Shown piece by piece: positions 1-9,091 of a stretch of 64,000 nucleotides of DNA. Below the pieces are notes generated by a model. The model was not told the DNA's origin. It was given only the letters and a program-made list of their open reading frames with translations, and ran no database searches. This DNA comes from Pseudomonadota bacterium. Lineage in GTDB: Bacteria; Pseudomonadota; Gammaproteobacteria; Xanthomonadales; SZUA-38. Made by a program: the position numbers and the translations under genes. Numbering within the stretch: position 1 is the stretch's first letter; each line of letters starts with the position of its first letter. The DNA lies in NCBI GenBank assembly GCA_039033415.1, contig JBCCCR010000003.1, forward strand, positions 186,001 to 250,000. The letters run 5' to 3'.

Positions 1-680
1 TTGATCCGAAGCTCAACACCCGCTTCGGCGTGCTGCCGCGAAACGGCAGCGGCAGCAAAATTCGTTGGTTTGAGTTCGACTCCTGCTACATCTACCACGT
101 GATCAACGCCTGGGAAGAAGGCGACGAGGTGGTCATGACCGCCTGCCGGTTTCTCGACAACGGTCGGCCACTGGACAACCGGTTTGGCCCGTATGCCGGG
201 ATGGTAGACGTGCTCGCTCTCCGCGCACACGTCTACATGTGGCGCATGAACATGAAGACCGGCGAGACCCGCGAAATCCAGCTCGACGATACGGTCAGTG
301 AGTTTCCGGTCATTAACTTAGGGCACACCGGCAAGGCTAGCCGCTATAGCTATCTGGCAACCATCCCCGACACCAGCACCCAGATTTTCGACGGCGTGAT
401 GAAGTTTGATTTTGAAACCAAGACCAGTGAGACCTACCGTTTTCCGCTGAATTGCTACGGCTCAGAGCCTGCCTTCGCACCGCGAAAAAATGCTGGCACC
501 GAAGACGACGGCTATGTGGTCAGCATCGTGACCAACACGGTGGATGACACCTCAGCGCTGCTCGTCCTGGATGCCAAAGACATGGCGGCTGGACCGGTGG
601 CCCAAGTGCATCTGCCGCAGCGGGTGCCCCTGGGATTTCACGGCACCTGGGCAAACAGCCACGAGATGGCCGTCAGCTAG
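1..680 (+). CDS. Carotenoid oxygenase (RPE65/lignostilbene dioxygenase family), 3' part only
   Basis: The frame is open from the left edge, so the start lies outside the window. A GTG at 30 would be an artificial start, because in-frame codons before it continue the same protein. The visible ~225 residues match the C-terminal part of the carotenoid cleavage dioxygenase beta-propeller: a segment starting RFGVLPR, a central FDSCYIYHVINAWE stretch with the metal-binding-type histidine, and a terminal GFHGTW containing the last conserved iron-ligand histidine of the family. These non-heme Fe(II) enzymes split C=C bonds of carotenoids or stilbenes. The substrate cannot be read from this fragment. 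The gene converges on the nitronate monooxygenase gene 6 bp downstream. Confidence 0.88.
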   Translation, partial: DPKLNTRFGVLPRNGSGSKIRWFEFDSCYIYHVINAWEEGDEVVMTACRFLDNGRPLDNRFGPYAGMVDVLALRAHVYMWRMNMKTGETREIQLDDTVSEFPVINLGHTGKASRYSYLATIPDTSTQIFDGVMKFDFETKTSETYRFPLNCYGSEPAFAPRKNAGTEDDGYVVSIVTNTVDDTSALLVLDAKDMAAGPVAQVHLPQRVPLGFHGTWANSHEMAVS

Positions 681-686
681 CCGGCT

Positions 687-1607
687 TCAGGGGACGGCGC
701 GAGCTTCGTCATACTGTTGCCGCAGCTCGGTCACAATCTCCGCGGCCGACTGACGCCGGTGAATCGAACCTACCCCGTGGCCTGCCGACCAGACGTGCTT
801 CCAGGCTTTGATCTGGCCCTGAGAGTCTGACAGGTCCATGCCAGACCGCTGCCCCGGATTGTTCGGATCCATGCCCATCTTTTCGAGGCTAGCGCGCAGA
901 TAGTAGGCGGGCGCGCCGGTGAGCTTATCGCTGAGCACCAGGTCCTCCGCGGTCGCGGCGACCACCATGTCACGATATTCGTCGCTGGCCAGACTCTCTT
1001 GAGCCACGATAAATCGAGTCCCCATGTAGCAGAGGTCAGCTCCGAGCGCCTGAGCGGCCCGGATCGCCTGGCCGGTGCCAATGCCTCCCGCCAGCACAAC
1101 CAGCCCGTCGAAAAACCGCCGAACCTCGCCGACAAAAGAAAACCCGGTCAGAAACCCGGTATGCCCCCCGGCGCCGGCCGACACCAGCGCCAGGCCGTCG
1201 GCACCTTTGGCGACGGCCTTGCGGGCCAGCGCTACCGAGTTGACGTCAGCAATCACCGTTCCGCCGTAGCTATGAACCGTATCGATCACCGGCTCCGGAC
1301 TGCCTAGCGCGGTAATGACAATCGGCGGCTGATGTCGTTTGATCAGATCGATTTCAGCTTCCAGCCGGTCGTAGGAGCGATGGGTGGTCAGGTTTGCCGC
1401 AAAAGGTGCGGCATTCGGCTGGCGGGAAAGCGCGTGGCTGAGACGACCCAGCCACTCGTCAAGCGTATCGATGGTGCGGGCGTTGGGAAACGGAAACGCC
1501 CCGATCACACCGGCCTGGCAGGTCGCCTGAACCAGCTCAGGTCCAGAGACCAGAAACATCGGCGCCGCTATCGCCGGCACCGTCAGACGCTCAATCACCT
1601 CCCTCAT
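687..1607 (-). CDS. Nitronate monooxygenase (2-nitropropane dioxygenase-like flavoprotein)
   Basis: This is a single-domain FMN TIM barrel of about 306 residues. After the N-terminal IAAPMFLVSGPELV segment come family features: ALGSPEPVI, a GADGLALVSAGAGGHTG stretch with the phosphate/catalytic-histidine region, VVLAGGIGTG and ALGADLCYMGTRF. Known members oxidise alkyl nitronates or propionate-3-nitronate; some relatives are enoyl-ACP reductases, so the exact substrate is uncertain. The frame continues upstream to 1763, but family similarity begins at the ATG at 1607, and an AGAGG lies about 11 bases before it. I therefore chose this start. The gene is divergent from the receptor relic at 1733. 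Confidence 0.86.
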   Translation of the reverse strand: MREVIERLTVPAIAAPMFLVSGPELVQATCQAGVIGAFPFPNARTIDTLDEWLGRLSHALSRQPNAAPFAANLTTHRSYDRLEAEIDLIKRHQPPIVITALGSPEPVIDTVHSYGGTVIADVNSVALARKAVAKGADGLALVSAGAGGHTGFLTGFSFVGEVRRFFDGLVVLAGGIGTGQAIRAAQALGADLCYMGTRFIVAQESLASDEYRDMVVAATAEDLVLSDKLTGAPAYYLRASLEKMGMDPNNPGQRSGMDLSDSQGQIKAWKHVWSAGHGVGSIHRRQSAAEIVTELRQQYDEARAVP

Positions 1608-1732
1608 GACCCTATAACCTCTTTTCCCGGCCGGTCCCGGGGTTCCGTGAGATGCCGCGAGTATCGCAAGCGATCCTAAAGGACGCCACCTCGAGGTCGA
1701 TATACGGTCTGGTGATTTAACGAGGCCAGCTC

Positions 1733-2121
1733 GTGAGGATTTTTGCTTTGAGATGCCAACCACTGATAGCAGCGCTGGTGGGGACGCTGATGTGTACGGG
1801 TATCCAAGCGCAGGGGACGGAAGACTTTTTGAATCTCTCGCTCGAGGATCTGCCGTCGATCGAAGTCTATTCGGTGTCGCGAAAAGAGGAGGCGGGGCAA
1901 GGCGTCGATGGGGACTACGTCGGACGGATCAACGCTACACAGCAGGCGATCAGTTTCCGCGGCCCTTGGGAAACGCTCCGGGACTCCAACGCGGTCAACA
2001 GCGTCACTAACATCATCACTCGCAACGCCACGGAAACCCAGGGCGACCGGTTCAAGTATCTCGGCTTGCCTCGGACACTTGCCGAATGGTCTACCTGCAG
2101 CTAAGACTGCGCTGGCAGTAG
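1733..2121 (+). pseudogene. Collapsed TonB-dependent receptor relic
   Basis: About 390 bp retain fragments of a receptor normally around 2 kb long. A GTG-started frame has a signal-peptide-like N-terminus ending near GIQAQG, then LSLEDLPSIEVYSVSRKEE, the usual opening of receptors that precede YfiR/kinase pairs. Pieces of the plug follow: INATQQAISFRG, then SNAVNSVTNIITRNATETQG, corresponding to the GANAVNGVINIITK region. Everything between and after is missing, including nearly the whole barrel. The frame stops at 2104. In another frame, 2086-2121 reads MVYLQLRLRWQ then stop, which looks like the receptor's last beta strand. Both ends of the ancestral gene are therefore still present around internal deletions and a frameshift. 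It lies 18 bp before the YfiR-like gene. Confidence 0.72.
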
Positions 2122-2139
2122 CGCGACCGCCTCCCACTT

Positions 2140-2706
2140 ATGTTGACCCCTCACGCCACCGCCTCCAGGATCAGACGAGACGGTCTTATCCTTCTGCTGA
2201 CGCTGCTGACGCTCGGGTCCACCCGCGCCAATGACACGCCACAGTTCGAAAATAGCCTGAAGGCGGCGCTGGTCTACAAGATCATGGCATACGTGACCTG
2301 GCCGGACTCGGCTTTCTCGTCAGACGTCGACGCCCGTTTCAACGTCTGCGGCTACGGCGAAAACCCGCTTGAGGGCGCTTTGACGTCGCTGGCAGCGCGG
2401 CAGGCGGCAGGCCCGCAAATTGCGCTTTACAAACTGAACGGCGAAAAACCCGCAGCGCAACTCTGCCACCTCCTGTTTGTCGGCGACGTGGAGGACTTTG
2501 AGTCCGCGCTCGAGCTTACCCGCGACCAGCCAACGCTGACGATTAGCGATGCCGAAGCGTTTGCCGCCGGCGGCGGCATGATTGAGATCCGCAAGACGCG
2601 GAACAGTTTTGGGTTTCTCATCAATCGTGATGCGGCGCTGGATGCCAACCTCATGATCGCGGCACCGCTTCTGGAGCTGTCGACGGTGGTGGGAGGCAAC
2701 CGGTGA
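2140..2706 (+). CDS. YfiR-family (DUF4154) periplasmic protein
   Basis: This 188-residue exported protein has a signal peptide (hydrophobic [11 protein letters not shown], cleavage after TRA). It carries the YfiR hallmark [14 protein letters not shown] near residues 43-56 and ends with the typical [16 protein letters not shown] and a leucine-rich tail. YfiR proteins sit in the periplasm and restrain inner-membrane diguanylate cyclases or kinases that have a CHASE8 sensor domain. The next gene encodes such a sensor and overlaps by 4 bp (GTGA), implying translational coupling. I infer that this protein is its periplasmic partner. The upstream receptor relic may be the lost third component. No good Shine-Dalgarno precedes the ATG, so the start is reasonable but not proven. 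Confidence 0.88.
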   Translation: MLTPHATASRIRRDGLILLLTLLTLGSTRANDTPQFENSLKAALVYKIMAYVTWPDSAFSSDVDARFNVCGYGENPLEGALTSLAARQAAGPQIALYKLNGEKPAAQLCHLLFVGDVEDFESALELTRDQPTLTISDAEAFAAGGGMIEIRKTRNSFGFLINRDAALDANLMIAAPLLELSTVVGGNR

Positions 2707-5700
2707 CAGAGAAACCGATCAGCAACCTGTCCAGCGTGTTGGCCAATATGTCAATTGCGGCCCGCATTCGCTGGATGATTTTTGGGGTCAGCGCCGGCGT
2801 TCTTATGGGCGGTGCGGCCATCTACTCATACATGGAGCTGTCGTTCTACCGGAGCTCGCTGCTCGATCGAGTATCGGTTGTGTCCGACGTGGTAGCAACC
2901 AACTCAAGCGCCGCGCTGTCCTTTGAGGACCCGGAAACGGCATCGCGCGTGCTGAACGCACTTGCCGCCGAACCGATGGTTGCAAGGGCACAGCTGATGT
3001 TCGCGGACGGCGCCCCGTTTGTGGCACTGGCTAGCGGGGATCTGACCACGGTGGATACCAACGCCGGGTGGCAGCGATCTGACGCAGGTTTCCAATACTC
3101 CATGAGCATGAGCCACCTCGAGATGCTGACGCCGGTCCGACGCGACACGGAGGTGATCGGCGCACTATATGTGGAGGCGAACATGGCCCCCATGTACCGG
3201 CAGCTCACCCGCTTCGCGCAGCTGCTGGGAGCCGTGATCGGCTGCCTGCTGCTGCTGGTGTACTGGCTCTCGATCAGGCTCGCCAGACAGATCACCTTGC
3301 CGATCCACGACCTTGCTGACGGCATGGCGCGCGTTAAGACCGAAAACGACTACACGCTGCGGGTGAAAAACGACGGGCAGGACGAAATCAGTCAGCTGGT
3401 TCGCGGGTTCAATGAGATGTTGACGCAGATTCTCGATCGAGATCTGGAGCTGGCCGGGCATCGAGATTCGCTGGAGAAAACGGTTCACGAACGCACCGTC
3501 GATTTGCAGGAAGCCAAAGAATCTGCCGAGGCCGCCAGTCGGGCGAAGAGCGAATTCCTGGCAACGATGAGCCACGAGATCCGCACCCCCATGAACGGCG
3601 TTTTGGGCATGAATGAGCTGCTGCTTGGCACGTCGCTAAACAACAGCCAGCGACATTTGGCGGAAACCGCCTATCGCTCGGCGGAAAATCTACTCGGCGT
3701 CATCAACAACATCCTGGATTTCTCCAAGATCGAGGCCGGTCGGCTGGAGCTGAGCCAGCAGGACTTTGACCTGCGCGTGCTGATCGACGACGTTATGGAA
3801 ATGATGGCCGAGCAGGCGGCGCGCAAAGGCCTCAGCCTGATCACTGATGTCGACCGCCCGGGGGCGCTCTGGGTGACCGGCGACAGCGTCCGGCTTCGAC
3901 AGATTTTGATCAACCTGCTCGGCAACGCCGTGAAGTTCACCGAAACGGGAGAGGTCAAACTGTTCCTGGAGACGGGGGTTGACGAGGCGAGCCGGCAGAT
4001 GACGCTGTCTTTTGCCGTCAGTGACACCGGCATCGGCATCGATCCGCAGCAGGCGGAGCTGATCTTTGAATCGTTTTCGCAGGCTGACGGTTCTACGTCT
4101 CGCGCCTTTGGCGGCACCGGCCTGGGGTTGACGATCTCCCGTCAGCTCGTCGAACTGATGGACGGGCATCTAAGAGTCGTTAGCGAGCCGGGTCGAGGCG
4201 CCTGCTTTAGCTTCTCCATTGCGCTGAGCACAACTCAACCGAAGAGCGACAACCCGCTGGACCCCGAGTCTCTGGCCGGCCGACGAATTCTGCTGGTGGA
4301 CGATCAGCAGACCAATCTGGATATTTTAAAGCGACAGGTCAGCGCCTGGGACATGCTCCCGGATGTCGCCGTCAACGGCGAAACCGCGCTGGAGAAGGTC
4401 GAGTCGGCGGCACGCTCGGGCAGCCCCTACGAGGCCATCCTGCTCGATTGGCACCTGCCCGACACCGATGGCGTGAGCCTGGCCAGAAACATCCGGACGG
4501 ATCCGGAGATCCCTCCGGCCGCGCTGATTGTGCTCAGCTCCTCCGTGCAAGATATACCCAGCAGCCGCATCGAGGCGGCCGGGATCGATCGGCATATGAG
4601 CAAGCCCGTCCGGCAGGATACGCTGCTGGCCGGCCTGCTACAGCACCTGCCAGACACCGATGGCACCGCCTCGCAGGAGCTGGTTCCAGCCAACGACCCG
4701 GCATTCCCATCGCTGCACCTCCTGCTGGCAGAAGACAACCCGGTCAATCAGGAAGTAGCGCTCGCCATGCTGGAGACGCTGGGCTGCCGAGCGGATGTCG
4801 CCAACGATGGACACGAAGCGGTTGCGGCCGCCAGAACCACCCGCTATGACCTGATCCTGATGGACTGCCACATGCCCGGCATGGATGGCTTTGAGGCCGC
4901 GCGCCAGATTCGCCGGCACGAACAACAGCACGGCGACTCACCGGTCGCCATTGTTGCGCTCACAGCCGACGTCCAGAAAGGCATCGAGCAGCAGTGCGCG
5001 GATGCCGGCATGAACGGGTACCTGAGCAAACCCTTCGATCAGCAAAAACTCGGGGCCGAGGTACGGCGCTGGGCGCCGACCGCTACTCGAGAGGCGTTGG
5101 AAGCATCGGCGCCACCCACGCTGCAGCGCGAGGCCCTGGAAAACCTCCGGCAGGCGGGCGGCGAGACGGTGGTCGAGCGTGTCCTGGGACGATTCCTGGC
5201 GTTTCTGCCCGAACAGATGAAGCTCCTTGGCGTCGCTGCTGCCAACGATGACTGCGGCGCGATGAAAGACATCGCTCACAGCCTCAAATCCAGCTCGGCC
5301 AACGTCGGCGCCGAAGACTTCGCCGCGGTTTGCCGGGCGTTGGAAGAAGCGGCGTCGGCAGACCACCTGGCCGAGTGCCATGAACAGGCCGGTCGACTGC
5401 AGGCGCTTGCGGGCAACGTGTCGGCCGCAATCGCTCTGACGTTGAATAGCGATTCAGGTCCGGCGCCCAAGGTTGAGCTGGCGGTCGTTGCGTCCACGCC
5501 GCAGACCACCTTTGACCGGCATTCAGACCCTGGCATGGCGGCATCCGTTGTGCCAGCTGACGAAGCGTCCTCGCCGGAGCCGGTCGTCATGGTCATCGAC
5601 GATGACGCCAACTTCCGGATGTCGCTGGATGACGTCCTGACCGCCGAAGGCTATCGCGTCAGCGCCTTCCACAGTGGCAAGCAGGCTCTGGCTGCGCAAA

Positions 5701-7673
5701 AGCAGCTGAATCCGGATCTTGTGCTGCTCGACGCGCAGATGCCGGGCATGGATGGCTTCGAAACGTGCGTCGCTCTGCGTGAGTGCGAAGGTTTCCAAAA
5801 CCTGCCGGTGGTAATGATGACCGGACTGAATGACGCCAACGCGATCGAATCGGCGTTTCAGGCGGGAGCCGCCGCTTTTGTGCACAAGCCGCTTCAGTAT
5901 TCACTGCTGTGTCAGCAGCTGCGCTTTATCCTGCGGGCCGCGCGCAACGATGCGCTGCTGCGCGAGCAGCAGGGGCAGTTCCGCAACATCCAGCGAATCG
6001 CCGAGATGGGCTACTGGCAATGGGACATCGAAGCCCGCCAGCTCAGCGTGTCCGCCCATCTGGCCAAGCTCTGCGGCTGGCCCGAAGCCGATCGCGCGAT
6101 GGATCTGTCTGAGTTTCTACGTCGCGTACATTTTGAAGACCGGGATCGCGTCGAGGCATCGTTTCGCAACGACCGGGCCAAAGGCGCGGGCGCCACGCTG
6201 TGCTATCGATTGCTGCCGCCCGGCGGTGCACCGATTGAGGTCGAGCAGGCGCTGGAAACCAACCCCAATAACTCGCTGGTTGTGCTGGGCGCCGTCCGTG
6301 ATGTCACCCACCGGCGAGAAACGGAAAAGAAAATCGAGCGTCTCGCGTCGTTTGACCCGCTCACGGGCCTGGCCAGCCGCCGTCAGCTCCTGAAGACGCT
6401 GTCAGAGCGTATGGCCACGAATGCGAACACACCCTTTGCGCTGCTGGTCGTCGAGCTTGAAAACTTCCGTGACATCAACGAAGCGCTGGGCTTTGAAGCC
6501 GGCGACACCGTACTGGCAACCGTTGCCGGCCTGTTCCGAACCATGCTGCGGCCAACAGACTTCGCCGCGCGCACGGGGGGAGACGATTTTTGTATTGTCG
6601 TCGATCCGCTGGAGAGTCCTATGGACGCAGCCCATCTCGCGATGGACTGTCGCCGTCGGATCTGCCAGCCGCTGGACATCAACGGCACCCAGCTTGAGCC
6701 GACGATCAGCGTCGGCATCTCGCGCTTCCCGGATGATGGCGCTACGCCCTTCGACCTGCTCAAGGCCGCGGACTCCGCCCTCCAGGTCAGCCGCAAGCGG
6801 GGCGACGCGGGCGAAATTGCCTTCTACCAGCCGGAGATGACCGACCGGGTCGCCCAGCGAATGTCGATGGAGTTTCGTCTGCGCCGGGCGCTGCGGCAGG
6901 ATGAATTCCTCCTCCACTACCAGCCTAAGATCAATCTGGCGACCGGCCAGGTCTGCGGCCTGGAAGCGCTCGCGCGCTGGGATGATCCACATCATGGCCT
7001 CGTCTCCCCTGCACTGTTTATTGATGAGATGGAGCGGCTTGGACTGCTCGGTGAGCTCGGCGAACGGGTGCTGAAGCAGGCGTGCATCCAGGCTCAGGCC
7101 TGGGCCGAGACGGAACTCGGTTCACTGGTGGTTTCGGTGAATATCTCGCCCACCCACCTGTTGAAGGCCGGGTTCGTCAATACGGTCCAGCAAACCCTGC
7201 AGGATTCGGGACTGCCCTGTTCGCAGCTCGAGCTGGAGATCACCGAAGCAGCAGTCCAGCGCGCCGATCTCGCGCTACCGGTACTGGACCAGCTTCGCGA
7301 GCTGGGCGTCAGCATCGCCATCGACGACTTCGGCACCGGCTTCTCGTCGCTGGGTTCGCTGAAAAAGCTGCCGATTGACACGCTGAAGATCGACCGCGTG
7401 TTTGTCATCGATATGATGCACAACCCCGGCGACGCCATCATGATGGGGTCGATCATCGGCATGGCGAAAGGGCTCAAGCTCTCGGTCGTGGCCGAAGGGG
7501 TGGAAGACCGGGACCAGGTGGCAGCACTGTCAGCGCTGGGCTGCGATCAGATCCAGGGCTACTACTTTTCGCGGCCGGTCAGCGCGGCAGAGGTGCCGGA
7601 GGCCGTCAAACAGATCAATGAGCGGACCGACGATGTTCGCAGCCAGGCGATCCATGTCCGCGCAACCGGCTAA
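2703..7673 (+). CDS. Hybrid sensor kinase with three receivers, Hpt, PAS, GGDEF and EAL domains
   Basis: This 1,656-residue inner-membrane protein joins a phosphorelay to c-di-GMP turnover. In order it has: a first membrane helix (~25-45), a CHASE8-like periplasmic sensor, a second helix (~170-190), HAMP, HisKA with [15 protein letters not shown] (His291), HATPase (NLLGNAVKF ~399, DTGIGID ~439, GTGLGL ~470), receiver 1 (Asp582), receiver 2 (Asp721), Hpt ([13 protein letters not shown], His859), receiver 3 (Asp1010), PAS, GGDEF and EAL. The cyclase motif reads GGDDF (1292-1296), with Asp replacing the usual Glu, although an RxxD inhibitory site (RPTD) is five residues before it. The EAL domain keeps its key residues (EAL at 1421-1423, [29 protein letters not shown]), so it probably degrades c-di-GMP. 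The GTG start overlaps the YfiR-like gene. Confidence 0.95.
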   Translation: MTEKPISNLSSVLANMSIAARIRWMIFGVSAGVLMGGAAIYSYMELSFYRSSLLDRVSVVSDVVATNSSAALSFEDPETASRVLNALAAEPMVARAQLMFADGAPFVALASGDLTTVDTNAGWQRSDAGFQYSMSMSHLEMLTPVRRDTEVIGALYVEANMAPMYRQLTRFAQLLGAVIGCLLLLVYWLSIRLARQITLPIHDLADGMARVKTENDYTLRVKNDGQDEISQLVRGFNEMLTQILDRDLELAGHRDSLEKTVHERTVDLQEAKESAEAASRAKSEFLATMSHEIRTPMNGVLGMNELLLGTSLNNSQRHLAETAYRSAENLLGVINNILDFSKIEAGRLELSQQDFDLRVLIDDVMEMMAEQAARKGLSLITDVDRPGALWVTGDSVRLRQILINLLGNAVKFTETGEVKLFLETGVDEASRQMTLSFAVSDTGIGIDPQQAELIFESFSQADGSTSRAFGGTGLGLTISRQLVELMDGHLRVVSEPGRGACFSFSIALSTTQPKSDNPLDPESLAGRRILLVDDQQTNLDILKRQVSAWDMLPDVAVNGETALEKVESAARSGSPYEAILLDWHLPDTDGVSLARNIRTDPEIPPAALIVLSSSVQDIPSSRIEAAGIDRHMSKPVRQDTLLAGLLQHLPDTDGTASQELVPANDPAFPSLHLLLAEDNPVNQEVALAMLETLGCRADVANDGHEAVAAARTTRYDLILMDCHMPGMDGFEAARQIRRHEQQHGDSPVAIVALTADVQKGIEQQCADAGMNGYLSKPFDQQKLGAEVRRWAPTATREALEASAPPTLQREALENLRQAGGETVVERVLGRFLAFLPEQMKLLGVAAANDDCGAMKDIAHSLKSSSANVGAEDFAAVCRALEEAASADHLAECHEQAGRLQALAGNVSAAIALTLNSDSGPAPKVELAVVASTPQTTFDRHSDPGMAASVVPADEASSPEPVVMVIDDDANFRMSLDDVLTAEGYRVSAFHSGKQALAAQKQLNPDLVLLDAQMPGMDGFETCVALRECEGFQNLPVVMMTGLNDANAIESAFQAGAAAFVHKPLQYSLLCQQLRFILRAARNDALLREQQGQFRNIQRIAEMGYWQWDIEARQLSVSAHLAKLCGWPEADRAMDLSEFLRRVHFEDRDRVEASFRNDRAKGAGATLCYRLLPPGGAPIEVEQALETNPNNSLVVLGAVRDVTHRRETEKKIERLASFDPLTGLASRRQLLKTLSERMATNANTPFALLVVELENFRDINEALGFEAGDTVLATVAGLFRTMLRPTDFAARTGGDDFCIVVDPLESPMDAAHLAMDCRRRICQPLDINGTQLEPTISVGISRFPDDGATPFDLLKAADSALQVSRKRGDAGEIAFYQPEMTDRVAQRMSMEFRLRRALRQDEFLLHYQPKINLATGQVCGLEALARWDDPHHGLVSPALFIDEMERLGLLGELGERVLKQACIQAQAWAETELGSLVVSVNISPTHLLKAGFVNTVQQTLQDSGLPCSQLELEITEAAVQRADLALPVLDQLRELGVSIAIDDFGTGFSSLGSLKKLPIDTLKIDRVFVIDMMHNPGDAIMMGSIIGMAKGLKLSVVAEGVEDRDQVAALSALGCDQIQGYYFSRPVSAAEVPEAVKQINERTDDVRSQAIHVRATG

Positions 7674-8529
7674 GTCTTCCGACCCGAGGCCGACGCCGAT
7701 GCCGATGCCGATGGTGAGCACGGCGAGCCTGCCGGCGCTCCTCCCCGCGTCGGGCTATCTAGTCAACCGGTTGTCTGACCCGGAGCTCGATGCCCGAAGC
7801 CTACCCAGCGTTATCGAGAAAGCACCGGTCATCGCCGGCCGGATCCTGGCGCTGGCGAATTCCGCCTGGTCAGCGCCAGCAGTCCCGGTCACTTCGCTGG
7901 AGCTCGCCTGCCGTCGGCTCGGACTCAACATGATTCGGACCGTTGGGGTGGCCATGGCCGTCTCCCAACCCTTCCGTCCCGTCCCGGTCAGCGGCTTTAA
8001 CGCGATCCGGTTCTGGGCGAGCTCTCTCCTGGCCGCTGATGCGGGCTACCTGCTCGCTGAGCCTTTGGCTCCGGAGTCCCGGGAGTCCGCTCGCACCGCC
8101 GCGCTGCTGGCTCGGCTGGGCATTCTGTGGCTGGTCGAAAACCGCCCCGAGGATCTGGCCCGCGCGATTGCGTTAATGCAGGCTGACGGAGACCTGGCGC
8201 TCAACGACGCACTCCGGCAATGCTGCGGCTTTGGGCATGTCGAGATCAGCCAGCAGCTAGCCGAGCACTGGCGCCTGCCCGACGTCTTGTGCGCTGCCAT
8301 CGCCCGTCAAAAAGCTGCTGCACACGTCCCCGACGAGGAGCCGGTCACGCTCGTGGTCGCCAACGCCACCCGCATGTGTTTTGCCGTCACCCACCAACGA
8401 GATTTTGAGCCTGACGGACACCTCCTGCCATCGCTGAAGGTGGACGCCGAGCGCCAGCTCGACGCGTTTGAGAAGCTGAGAAAAGAAGCCCCAGCGATCC
8501 GCAGCCTGGCCTTTGAAATCACCGGCTGA
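7654..8529 (+). CDS. HDOD-domain signalling protein
   Basis: This is a soluble protein of about 291 residues with one HDOD domain: [18 protein letters not shown], then [15 protein letters not shown] and the helix that follows ([20 protein letters not shown]), and the C-terminal [24 protein letters not shown] domains resemble HD phosphohydrolases without the catalytic pair and act as adaptors in signalling. The frame allows starts at 7618, 7633 and 7654. I chose 7654 because AGG stands six bases before it and the overlap with the kinase gene is then only 20 bp. A short run of hexamers (gccgat-type, about 7688-7712) encodes PTPMPMPM near the N-terminus. Its position suggests co-expression with the hybrid kinase. 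Confidence 0.82.
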   Translation: MSAQPAKSSDPRPTPMPMPMVSTASLPALLPASGYLVNRLSDPELDARSLPSVIEKAPVIAGRILALANSAWSAPAVPVTSLELACRRLGLNMIRTVGVAMAVSQPFRPVPVSGFNAIRFWASSLLAADAGYLLAEPLAPESRESARTAALLARLGILWLVENRPEDLARAIALMQADGDLALNDALRQCCGFGHVEISQQLAEHWRLPDVLCAAIARQKAAAHVPDEEPVTLVVANATRMCFAVTHQRDFEPDGHLLPSLKVDAERQLDAFEKLRKEAPAIRSLAFEITG

Positions 8530-8620
8530 GCGACTGCGCGGGCTTTGCTGATCGCATGTCCTAGAACCATCCTCAAACCTAAGGGCTGCCGCTCTTTGCG
8601 AGCACTTCACCCAGCGAACT

Positions 8621-8634
8621 CCTAAAGAATTAGT
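8621..8634. promoter_or_regulatory. Upstream BlaI-type operator
   Basis: CCTAAAGAATTAGT forms an imperfect palindrome (CTAA-N4-TTAG) that touches the -35 box. It matches the second site at 8672 in both half-sites (CCTAA-N4-TTAG). BlaI/MecI proteins bind paired palindromes of this kind at their own promoters. Assignment to this repressor is inference. Confidence 0.6.
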
Positions 8635-8662
8635 TGACGAGAAACACGCTTATCGGTAAGCT
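8634..8662 (+). promoter_or_regulatory. Sigma-70 promoter of the blaI-like/M56 operon
   Basis: TTGACG (8634-8639) is separated by exactly 17 bases from TAAGCT (8657-8662), a good housekeeping promoter about 45 bp before the repressor start. It sits between two matching palindromes, an arrangement expected for an autorepressed operon. Confidence 0.65.
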
Positions 8663-8671
8663 CTTCTCACT

Positions 8672-8685
8672 CCTAATTCATTAGG
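8672..8685. promoter_or_regulatory. Downstream BlaI-type operator
   Basis: CCTAATTCATTAGG is a palindrome with six-base arms around TC, located where the transcript would begin. It is the better of the two operator-like sites, and repressor bound here would block transcription start. Confidence 0.65.
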
Positions 8686-8704
8686 TTTTGGACGTCCATT
8701 CGCT

Positions 8705-9091
8705 ATGGCCCGACAGAAATCTCAAACCTTAACCGACGGTGAGCTGCGCATCATGGATGTTGTCTGGACCCTGGGCGAAGCCTCGGTTCGAGAGGTCACC
8801 GATGAGCTGAATCGACGGGAGCCCGTCGCCTACAACACGGTACAGACGATGCTGGGGATTCTTGCCGAAAAAGGTTATCTGAGCCATCGAAAGCAAGGCC
8901 GAGCCTTTGTCTACGAGCCGCTGATCGATCGCAGCACGGCCCAGGGGCGAGCCTTGAGGCATCTCATGAGCCGTTTTTTTTCAGGCTCTCCTACGGCGCT
9001 GGTGCAAAACCTCCTCAGCTCCGATGACGTGGATGCGCTGGAGATCGACCGCCTGCGGCGAATGATCGAACAGGATGAGGACACGCCATGA
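8705..9091 (+). CDS. BlaI/MecI/CopY-family repressor
   Basis: This 128-residue winged-helix repressor has the family opening LTDGELRIMDVVWTLGEASV, the recognition region AYNTVQTMLGILAEKGYL, and a C-terminal dimerisation and cleavage region (ALVQNLLSSDDVDALEIDRL). In beta-lactam systems the repressor is cut when the membrane protease BlaR1 senses a signal. The next gene encodes an M56 protease and overlaps by 4 bp (ATGA), so the sensor-protease/repressor pair is present. No beta-lactamase or PBP2a gene is adjacent, so the controlled response is unknown. Two palindromes flank the promoter. Confidence 0.93.
   Translation: MARQKSQTLTDGELRIMDVVWTLGEASVREVTDELNRREPVAYNTVQTMLGILAEKGYLSHRKQGRAFVYEPLIDRSTAQGRALRHLMSRFFSGSPTALVQNLLSSDDVDALEIDRLRRMIEQDEDTP

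Noticed and set aside
7688-7712. Short gccgat-type hexamer run in the HDOD gene as a phase-variation switch
   Set aside because: The unit is six bases, so slippage keeps the frame; only Met-Pro pairs would be gained or lost.
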